The translations under genes and the position numbers were made by a program. The notes under the pieces were generated by a model, which saw only the letters and a program-made list of their open reading frames with translations, searched no databases and was not told the origin of the DNA. A DNA stretch of 49,635 bases from JAUVKA01 sp964465145 (GTDB lineage: Bacteria > Bacteroidota > Bacteroidia > Bacteroidales > UBA12481): the NCBI GenBank assembly GCA_964465145.1, contig CAYXJR010000028.1:1-49635 (forward strand), read 5' to 3'. Below, in pieces: positions 8,304 through 14,975 of the stretch (the stretch's first letter is position 1; the number at the start of each line of letters is the position of its first letter).

Positions 8304-8729
8304 CTACAGAATCTTCCCCCAGGTAGCCTCTATATACTTGAAATAGTAAAAAAGCTTGTAGTTAAGGTCGAGCCCGTAGTCAATCTCCGGCCTGTAATCA
8401 ATGGTTTCAATGAAAGGATTATCCCTGTTTTGCATCTGAAAACTTCCACTCAGCACTTTTTGATTCCATGCCGAAACATACTGCCAGTTTTTTATTGCCA
8501 AAGATTCCTTGGTATGGTACCAGGCTTGTTTACGGTTTTTGATGAACCAGCTTTCAAAACCGGGGTCGATTATTGTGATTTCATAAATGGTGCTGTCGGG
8601 CTCCGGCTTTGTTTCATTGAGTTGGATCCCGGGTTCCTGCCGGGCTGAAGATCCTGCTTTTTTCATTCCGGAGCAGGAAAGGATTCCGGCAAACACTATC
8701 GTAATTATCAAATATCCAAACAACCTCAT
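8304..8729 (-). CDS. DUF6146-type lipoprotein
   Basis: A 141-residue predicted lipoprotein. The signal segment ends in the lipobox-like GILSCSG (Cys19). The conserved part has the pattern YEITIIDPGFESWF, then a Tyr/Trp-rich stretch, YVSAWNQKV, and IDYRPEIDYGLDLNYKLFYYFKYIE, which I recognise as DUF6146, a Bacteroidota family of unknown function. A strong ribosome-binding site (AAAGGAGGAG) precedes the ATG, unusual in this window where most genes lack one. It lies about 50 bp downstream of a sulfatase gene on the same strand and may be co-transcribed. No function is proposed. Confidence 0.75.
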   Translation of the reverse strand: MRLFGYLIITIVFAGILSCSGMKKAGSSARQEPGIQLNETKPEPDSTIYEITIIDPGFESWFIKNRKQAWYHTKESLAIKNWQYVSAWNQKVLSGSFQMQNRDNPFIETIDYRPEIDYGLDLNYKLFYYFKYIEATWGKIL

Positions 8730-8778
8730 AACTCCTCCTTTATTAATATCTTGTTATACGGAAGAGTTCAAAGATTGG

Positions 8779-10311
8779 TTACTGTTTCATTTGATCACCC
8801 AGAGCCTCCATCCTGAAACGCTCCAGTTGGGCCTGTTGATGTTCATTTGCCATAATTCCCTGCATTTTTTTAATTATATCAGGGTTATCAGCAGCCACAT
8901 TGGTTTGCTCCTGTAGGTCATTATCAAGGTTGAATAATTGAATTTCCATATTTCCCTTTTTAATATCCTGCCGCAGGGCTTTCCATGGCCCCATTCTTAC
9001 GGCCTGCTGGCCGTTATACTCAGGAAATTCCCAGAATAAATAATCATGCTCCGCCTGATCCTCCCCAAGCAGGGTAGGGAGGAAACTCATACCGTCAGTT
9101 CCAGCATAAGGTGGAATTTCCGCAATTTCACACATAGTGGGTAAAACATCGTAGAAAACGGATATATGTTCTGTAACAGTACCAGGCTGGATTTTATCCG
9201 GCCAGTGAGCGATCATAGGAACCCGGATGCCTCCCTCATGCAGGAATCCCTTGCCCCAACCATTCTCTTCAAGGAATGGTCCTCCTGAGTTGAACCAGGG
9301 TGAATCTGTGCCTCCATTGTAAGTTGGCCCATTATCAGAGGTGAATATCACAAGGGTATTGTTGTATTTATCCAATTGCTTTAATTTATTCATCATCAGT
9401 CCAATATTGTTATCCATGTAACTCACCATAGCGGCATAACCAGCATGCGGATATCGATGAGGGAAATAACCTTTATTCCCCAGGTAGGGTTCCTCGTCAC
9501 CGAATTTTTCCACGTATTTATCTACCCACTCCTTCGGTGCCTGAATAGCTGCATGGGGGATGGTGGTTGCATAATACAGGAAGAATGGTTGTTCACCGCT
9601 GGATTCAATAAAGGAGATGGCTTCTCTAAACATTACATCTGGAGCATAATCCTTAAGTGTATAGTCGGCATAGCTGGAAGGATCCAGTGGGTCTGCTCCT
9701 TCTGCAAGTTTGGTGCCTGGAACTACAAGTTTATTATTGAGCCATATCTTTTCCTGGTTTTTCCAGAGGAATTTTGGATAGTAGGTATGAGCCTGGCGCT
9801 GACAATTATATCCGCAGAAAAAGTCAAAACCCTGGGTGTTTGGCACACTTTCACTAAGCGGCCCTCCAAGTCCCCATTTACCTATCATACCAGTTAAATA
9901 TCCTGCTTCCTGCAGATATTCAGCTATTGTCACTTCATTGGGGTCCATGGGATATTGCCCTTCAAGATTGGGATCATTTACTGATTTGGGCATGTCCCAA
10001 ACGGGGCCACGCTCCCCCCACTCATGATTTCCCCGAATAAAAGCATGGCCCCCATGCTTCCCGGTTAACAGTATACAGCGTGAAGGGGCACAAACTGCTG
10101 AACCGGCATAATGCTGGGTAAAACGCATCCCATTTTCAGCCAGCAAATCAATGTGGGGCGTCTCGATTTTTTCCTGGCCATAACATCCAAGTTCTCCATA
10201 GCCAAGGTCATCGGCCAGGATGTAAATAATGTTTGGTAATTGCTCTTGTTTTTTACATGATGATCCTGCTATAACAAGGATTGATGCGGTGATTAGTAGT
10301 ATGTTTCTCAT
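8779..10311 (-). CDS. Lipoprotein sulfatase, Cys-type (family S1)
   Basis: A 510-residue formylglycine-dependent sulfatase that would remove sulfate esters from a carbohydrate in the periplasm or at the cell surface. The lipobox-like AGSSC (Cys19) predicts a lipoprotein. The N-terminal metal-binding ILADDLGYGELGCYG is followed by CAPSRCILLTG (74-84), in which Cys74 is converted to formylglycine. Further blocks are GKWGLGG, FFLYYATTIPHAAIQAP, VIFTSDNGP, and GFLHEGGIRVPMIAHWP. A maturase of the anSME type is needed but not seen here. It is adjacent to a second sulfatase on the same strand. The sulfate position and glycan are unknown. Confidence 0.95.
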   Translation of the reverse strand: MRNILLITASILVIAGSSCKKQEQLPNIIYILADDLGYGELGCYGQEKIETPHIDLLAENGMRFTQHYAGSAVCAPSRCILLTGKHGGHAFIRGNHEWGERGPVWDMPKSVNDPNLEGQYPMDPNEVTIAEYLQEAGYLTGMIGKWGLGGPLSESVPNTQGFDFFCGYNCQRQAHTYYPKFLWKNQEKIWLNNKLVVPGTKLAEGADPLDPSSYADYTLKDYAPDVMFREAISFIESSGEQPFFLYYATTIPHAAIQAPKEWVDKYVEKFGDEEPYLGNKGYFPHRYPHAGYAAMVSYMDNNIGLMMNKLKQLDKYNNTLVIFTSDNGPTYNGGTDSPWFNSGGPFLEENGWGKGFLHEGGIRVPMIAHWPDKIQPGTVTEHISVFYDVLPTMCEIAEIPPYAGTDGMSFLPTLLGEDQAEHDYLFWEFPEYNGQQAVRMGPWKALRQDIKKGNMEIQLFNLDNDLQEQTNVAADNPDIIKKMQGIMANEHQQAQLERFRMEALGDQMKQ

Positions 10312-10321
10312 GGTTCAGTTG

Positions 10322-10349
10322 TTCGTTATTCGTTATTCGCTATTCTTTG
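10322..10349. repeat. Heptad tandem array between the sulfatase genes
   Basis: Heptads TTCGTTA, TTCGTTA, TTCGCTA, TTCTTTG follow the start of the 510-residue sulfatase gene by 10 bp. They lie in the 108-bp gap between the two sulfatases. The period is again exactly 7 bp although the word is unrelated to the other arrays. Confidence 0.8.
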
Positions 10350-10386
10350 CTAACTTGTTTCTTTATACTTTTTATTTAAAACCTAC

Positions 10387-10414
10387 TTGTGCCTTCTGCC
10401 TTTTGCCTTCTGCC
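10387..10414. repeat. Heptad tandem array at the 3' end of a sulfatase gene
   Basis: Four heptads TTGTGCC, TTCTGCC, TTTTGCC, TTCTGCC end 5 bp from the stop codon of the sulfatase gene at 10420. On the coding strand the unit reads GGCAGAA. Confidence 0.85.
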
Positions 10415-10419
10415 TTGAT

Positions 10420-11862
10420 TTATATCTCTCCCCATTCCGGGTTATTGACCGGCATGTCAGCTCCCGCTTCGTATAGCAATTCCCTAAGCTTGTTCTGCAG
10501 TTCATTTGCCTTTTCAGGGAATTGTTTTGACAGATCATAGAGTTCCCCTGGATCATTATTAAGGTCATATAATTCCACTTTCTGCTTATCATAAAATTCA
10601 ATAAGTTTCCAATTGTCTTGACGTATTGCAGCTCCAGGGGTCCATGCACTGCCGTGATAGTGCGGGTAAAACCAATACAGGGTATGGGACTGAGGATTGT
10701 TAATGTTTGGATTGAGCAGAAAATTACTAATACTCTCACCATCGAGGTGCTGTTCAGGCAAAAGATCCAAACCTAAAAGTTCCAAAATTGTTGGATAAAA
10801 ATCCATACTGGTAACCGGATAATTGCTATCCCTTCCTTCCTCAATGCCCGGACCGATGATGATAAGGGGTACGCGTATACCTCCTTCATAACACCAGCCT
10901 TTCCCAGCCCTTAATGGAAGGTTGGATGTTGGATATCCATTCCGATACAAGGTGGATAATCCTCCATTGTCGGATGTGAAAAAGATATATGTGTTATCAT
11001 ACAATCCAAGATCCTTCAGTTTTTGGATGACCCTTCCAACATTTTCATCCATTGCATAAACCATGGAAGCATAGTCGGCATTGTCCTGAATCATTTTAGT
11101 CATACCATCATGTTCTATTTTCTGAGCAGGTCCATTAGGCTCAGGAAGGTTCTCTTTTTTTCTGAGAAAATGATCAATATGATTCCTGCTAGCTTCGATC
11201 GGGGTATGTACGGTATAGAAAGCCAGATTTAGATAAAACGGACCGTCCTGATGATTTTCAATAAAGTTTATCGCCTCATTTGTTAGTCGCTCTGTTAGAA
11301 ATTCTCCTTCAGGGCCATCCGGGAGCTTGGGGTTTTCGTAAGGGGAGTAATAACCGGCTCTTCCCGGGCTTCCCTTATCCCATCCACCGATATTGTAATC
11401 AAATCCCTGGTCTTCAGGATAGAAACCTTCTCCCCCTAAGTGCCATTTCCCAACATGGCAGGTTATGTAACCATTTTCCCTGAGTGTTTCGGCAATTGTT
11501 TTCTCCTCAAGGGCCAACTGATGCTCGTCCTTTGGGCCTATAAGTTTACGGTTCTGCGGATCATCACCCGGTATCCAATCGGTAATATGCAGCCGGGCCG
11601 GGGATTTGCCGGTCATTATGCTAGCCCGGGTAGGACTGCAAACCGGGCAGGATGCATAGGCATTAGTGAACTTCATCCCCTCGTGGGCCAATAGTTCAAG
11701 ATTTGGTGTTTCATAGAAGGAAGAGGGATTGTTGGGCGATACGTCTGCCCATCCCAGGTCATCAACCAGAAAGAAGACAATATTTGGCAAAGGCTCCTGC
11801 TTATCGCAAAATGTCGTTCCCAGGAACATCATCGCCGTTAAGATGGGTAGCAAGGTTTTCAT
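10420..11862 (-). CDS. Exported sulfatase, Cys-type (family S1)
   Basis: A 480-residue sulfatase. The signal segment ends near TTFCDKQ; the lipobox is weak, so lipid anchoring is uncertain. The metal-binding FFLVDDLGWADVSPN is followed by CSPTRASIMTG (75-85), with Cys75 the formylglycine precursor, then TDWIPGDD, GKWHLGG, FYLNLAFYTVHTPIE, and FFTSDNGGLS. The overall pattern is of the S1 subfamilies that act on exo-sulfated sugars. It is the first of two sulfatase genes on this strand, with a repeat-containing 108-bp gap to the second, and it diverges from ispH. Substrate not determinable. Confidence 0.95.
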   Translation of the reverse strand: MKTLLPILTAMMFLGTTFCDKQEPLPNIVFFLVDDLGWADVSPNNPSSFYETPNLELLAHEGMKFTNAYASCPVCSPTRASIMTGKSPARLHITDWIPGDDPQNRKLIGPKDEHQLALEEKTIAETLRENGYITCHVGKWHLGGEGFYPEDQGFDYNIGGWDKGSPGRAGYYSPYENPKLPDGPEGEFLTERLTNEAINFIENHQDGPFYLNLAFYTVHTPIEASRNHIDHFLRKKENLPEPNGPAQKIEHDGMTKMIQDNADYASMVYAMDENVGRVIQKLKDLGLYDNTYIFFTSDNGGLSTLYRNGYPTSNLPLRAGKGWCYEGGIRVPLIIIGPGIEEGRDSNYPVTSMDFYPTILELLGLDLLPEQHLDGESISNFLLNPNINNPQSHTLYWFYPHYHGSAWTPGAAIRQDNWKLIEFYDKQKVELYDLNNDPGELYDLSKQFPEKANELQNKLRELLYEAGADMPVNNPEWGEI

Positions 11863-11864
11863 GG

Positions 11865-11892
11865 TTAGTAAGTTGCGAGTTGCGGTTTACAT
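11865..11892. repeat. Short heptad array upstream of a sulfatase gene
   Basis: TTAGTAA, GTTGCGA, GTTGCGG, TTTACAT: a weak, four-unit run with the same 7-bp period, just upstream of the ATG at 11862. It is the least regular of the set and may be coincidental. Confidence 0.45.
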
Positions 11893-12134
11893 ATTGACCA
11901 TGCCTGTTCATGGTTTTTAAAGGTAAAAAAAAGGAGATGATTAACCTCCTTCTTTCAAGACTGATATCCATTATTAATAAAAGTTCTTTCTCTGCAGCAG
12001 ATTTTTTATTCTCAAAAAAAACTTCCCGTAAATATTTCTTAAGTTTAAATAAATTGAACAATAAGAATCTTGAAGGGTTTAGATAAAAGTTTAATAGATA
12101 ATAATGACAATATTTGGAGTGAAAGGTTATAGCC

Positions 12135-12986
12135 ATGAGTCTGAGTTTACATGCTGAAATTGATCCGCATTCTGGTTTTTGCTTCGGAGTTGTAAACGCA
12201 ATAACCAAAGCTGAGGAAATACTGACTACCGGTAATAAGCTTTATTGCCTGGGCCAGATTGTTCATAATGATGAAGAGGTTAATCGTCTTGAACAGATGG
12301 GCTTAATTACCGTTTCGCGGGAAGAGTTATCCGGATTGAAAAAGCAGACTGTTTTGATACGTGCCCACGGTGAACCTCCGGAAACCTATGAAACGCTTCG
12401 TAATGGTGATAATATCATTATTGACGCCACCTGCCCTATCGTTATAAAATTACAGAAACGAGTAAAGACTTCCTCTGAGGAAGGAGATAAGATACTGATT
12501 TTCGGCAAGAAGGATCATCCGGAAGTGATTGGGCTCAAAGGACATATTGACCCTGATAACAATATTGTTTTTGAACGGTTTGAAGATCTGGACCTGAATT
12601 TGCTGCCTAAAAAACTTATCCTGTATAGTCAAACCACTATGAGCATCAGGGAATTATATGCGGGCAGCGACTTGTTAAAAAAAGCAGGCTTTGATGTTGA
12701 TCTGAAAGATACCGTTTGCCGCCAGGTATCAGGCAGGGTGGAAGAGTTAATCGAATTTTCCCGAAAGCACGATACAATTATTTTTGTTACAGGTAAAAAC
12801 TCTTCAAACGGGAAGGTCCTTTTCGCCCGTTGTGAGGAGGTTAACCCCAGGAGCCATAAGATCACTTCCTCAAAGGATATTCAGCCCGGCTGGTTTTCCG
12901 GAGGTGATTCAGTTGGGATATGCGGAGGGACCTCTACTCCCAGCTGGCTGATGGAGGAGGTGAAGGCAAGGATTGAGCAGTTGTAA
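12135..12986 (+). CDS. ispH: 4-hydroxy-3-methylbut-2-enyl diphosphate reductase
   Basis: Last enzyme of the methylerythritol phosphate pathway, making IPP and DMAPP for isoprenoids with a [4Fe-4S] cluster. The 283 residues match a single-domain IspH. The three cluster cysteines are visible: Cys16 in SGFCFGV, Cys100 in DATCP and Cys263 in ICGGTSTP, as are LGQIVHN, IRAHGE and SQTT. The gene stands alone on the plus strand, diverging from the sulfatase cluster. The 270-bp AT-rich upstream gap shows no convincing promoter by eye. A repeat of about 10-bp period follows its stop codon. Confidence 0.96.
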   Translation: MSLSLHAEIDPHSGFCFGVVNAITKAEEILTTGNKLYCLGQIVHNDEEVNRLEQMGLITVSREELSGLKKQTVLIRAHGEPPETYETLRNGDNIIIDATCPIVIKLQKRVKTSSEEGDKILIFGKKDHPEVIGLKGHIDPDNNIVFERFEDLDLNLLPKKLILYSQTTMSIRELYAGSDLLKKAGFDVDLKDTVCRQVSGRVEELIEFSRKHDTIIFVTGKNSSNGKVLFARCEEVNPRSHKITSSKDIQPGWFSGGDSVGICGGTSTPSWLMEEVKARIEQL

Positions 12987-12999
12987 ATTATAAATTCCC

Positions 13000-13057
13000 T
13001 TGAATTCCCCTGAATCCCCTGAATTCCCTTGAATTGACCCTGAATTAACCTGAATCA
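13000..13057. repeat. Intergenic ~10-bp TGAAT repeat, copy 2
   Basis: TGAAT recurs at 13001, 13011, 13020, 13030, 13041 and 13051, spacing 9-11 bp, with C-rich linkers. The array begins 14 bp after the ispH stop codon. Further copies at about 13079-13092 share exact words, inverted, with 3353-3417. It separates the convergent ispH and S41-like genes. Confidence 0.75.
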
Positions 13058-13088
13058 CAGCGACCAAAGGGAACGAAATCACCTTGAA

Positions 13089-14429
13089 TCACTCCACCCA
13101 GATATGATAAACCGCCTCCATCAGCAATACATCAATGCCATTTGCCATTTGAATAATTAATTCTTTTGTAGGAGGGATAAGAATATCTGGTTTAATGCCT
13201 TTATCTCCAACGGCCCCGGATTCAATAATAATATTGTGCTCAGTATCCATTGATCCTCCGACGGGATAATAAAGGCGGATTCCATAACCCAACTTAATTT
13301 TACCTCCCGGCAAACTGAAACCCCCCGCAGTATTCCAGCTTCCTAAAAGCTTAACATGATCTTCTTTTTCGAGAATATTTATAAATCCTTCTGCAACTCC
13401 CATGGTCATTGGCCCCGACAGAATTATCATACGGCCAAGAAATTGAATACTGTCGGGCTCAGCTTCGAGTACCCCAAGTGTATGTAATTCAGAGCCTTCC
13501 TTGATAAACGACTCTTCATAATATCTCTTTTTTGTCACAAAATGACTGGCTATGCTCACTGCAATTGGATCATAACCCCCAGTATTATTGCGAAGGTCGA
13601 TTATAATACTAGACAAGCTGTCAAAACAAGGGAGGATATTTTTCCTGAAGAACCTCATACCTGATAGGGTGAATTGGTCAAGACGAAAATACCCCAGGCT
13701 ATCATTTAATCGACTGAATTCAAATTTCTTCCTGCTTTCTTTTCCGATCACTTCCACATATCCTGGTAAGGGTTCAATCTGTTTCTTAACATACTCAATT
13801 CGAATACCTTTGCTGTTTTCCTGATCATTGACATAAAATACTTCAACAGATGAACCCGGAGTCCCTCTGCATAAATAATGACAAGCCATCAGTTTTGTCA
13901 ATTCTGGTGTCGCAGGATGGTATCCCCACCGAAGCGGGAATGATGAAATTGTTTCTGAAATGAGTTTTCTATCCCAGCCAATAATACCGTTTCCAACGCG
14001 AATACCTTTTTCCCATGCATCACTCTGACTGTCTATTCTGCATACAAAAAATTGATCTACTGGGGAGTATGCTATATCGAATCCAAGGTATCCGGCCGTT
14101 TCCAATTTCCTAAGAGATTTATCCTTTCTCCATGAGATGTTTACCCTTGCATCTGGTATGCGGAATACAAGATCTCTCACCCCAAGATAATCCTGTTTTG
14201 TCGGTCGGGATTCGGCCAGGGATGAGTATGTCTCAGACGAAAACAAATCCCAGTTTATATTCTTATGACTGGTAAACGGATAATTTTCTTGTATTATCAA
14301 GGCCAACTTTTCTTGCTGTTGACCAGGTTTATTGAATTTTACCTGGTTAAAATATGGACTGCAGCCCGACAGGAGCGATGAAAGCAATAACAAAAATAAA
14401 AATGACCCGGAGATGTTTTTTTTATTCAC
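13089..14429 (-). CDS. S41-peptidase-like lipoprotein, apparently lacking the nucleophile
   Basis: A 446-residue predicted lipoprotein (lipobox LLSGC, Cys23) with a PDZ-like domain at about 120-200 (YSPVDQFFVCRI, GNGIIGWD) and an S41-type tail at about 240-446 (LGYFRLDQF, IIIDLRNNTGGYDPIA, IILSGPMTMGVAEGF). In active S41 enzymes the last motif reads approximately T-F-S-A-A-E, with Ser the nucleophile; here it is T342-M-G344-V-A-E, so Gly occupies the catalytic position. It may be a non-catalytic binding protein. The start is GTG; GTGA overlaps the stop codon of the isochorismatase-like gene by 4 bp, indicating coupling. The family assignment is good, the loss of activity is inferred. Confidence 0.75.
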   Translation of the reverse strand: MNKKNISGSFLFLLLLSSLLSGCSPYFNQVKFNKPGQQQEKLALIIQENYPFTSHKNINWDLFSSETYSSLAESRPTKQDYLGVRDLVFRIPDARVNISWRKDKSLRKLETAGYLGFDIAYSPVDQFFVCRIDSQSDAWEKGIRVGNGIIGWDRKLISETISSFPLRWGYHPATPELTKLMACHYLCRGTPGSSVEVFYVNDQENSKGIRIEYVKKQIEPLPGYVEVIGKESRKKFEFSRLNDSLGYFRLDQFTLSGMRFFRKNILPCFDSLSSIIIDLRNNTGGYDPIAVSIASHFVTKKRYYEESFIKEGSELHTLGVLEAEPDSIQFLGRMIILSGPMTMGVAEGFINILEKEDHVKLLGSWNTAGGFSLPGGKIKLGYGIRLYYPVGGSMDTEHNIIIESGAVGDKGIKPDILIPPTKELIIQMANGIDVLLMEAVYHIWVE

Positions 14430-14965
14430 TTTATTATCCGGCTAATTCTTCTAAAACTGTCTGTGCCAGCTTCTTCCAATAACTCAAACAGAGCCATTTC
14501 TACAGTAGTTAATTTAGCACCCCGCGTTTCCATTGCTCTTAGTCCGAATTCATGGTTTTTTTGTGTCCTGGATGAGACTGCATCTGCAACTACCCTGACA
14601 TCGAACCCCCGCCTGATCAGGTCGGCAACAGTTTGATAAACACATACATGAGTTTCGATTCCCATTACAAGAATTTGATTTCTTCCCTGGACATGTAATC
14701 CTTCAATAAAGTTTGGATTACGGCAGGAGCTGAAACACATTTTTTCTAAAGGTTTCTGGTTTTGCAGGAGTTCACCAAGCTCTGGGATTGTTGATCCCAG
14801 GCCCTTAGGGTATTGTTCCATCCATACAACTGGCAGTTCCATAACCTGAACCCCTTTGAGCAGCTTGACCATGCTGTCAAGCAAGCTTTCTTTATCATGC
14901 ATAACGTTGAACAGGCGTTCTTGTACGTCGATGATATGCAGTAATGAATGTTGTTTTGATAACAT
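14426..14965 (-). CDS. Isochorismatase-family cysteine hydrolase
   Basis: A cytoplasmic hydrolase of the isochorismatase/YcaC type, 179 residues from the ATG at 14965. The catalytic triad is visible: Asp13 in IIDVQERLF, Lys75 in PLEKMCF and Cys108 in GIETHVCVYQT; DLIRRGFDVRVVADAVSSR is also typical. An in-frame TTG at 14989 would add eight residues and overlap the upstream gene; the ATG is preferred, although a GGGAGGT sequence lies 15 bp upstream of it. The gene is tightly placed, 10 bp after the Asp-box protein gene and overlapping the S41-like gene by 4 bp. The substrate is unknown in this family branch. Confidence 0.88.
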   Translation of the reverse strand: MLSKQHSLLHIIDVQERLFNVMHDKESLLDSMVKLLKGVQVMELPVVWMEQYPKGLGSTIPELGELLQNQKPLEKMCFSSCRNPNFIEGLHVQGRNQILVMGIETHVCVYQTVADLIRRGFDVRVVADAVSSRTQKNHEFGLRAMETRGAKLTTVEMALFELLEEAGTDSFRRISRIIK

Positions 14966-14975
14966 ATTCGTTTTT

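Noticed and set aside
10383..10742. 119-codon frame overlapping the 3' end of a sulfatase gene
   Set aside because: It lies within the sulfatase in another frame and its end is made of the heptad repeat; no protein features.
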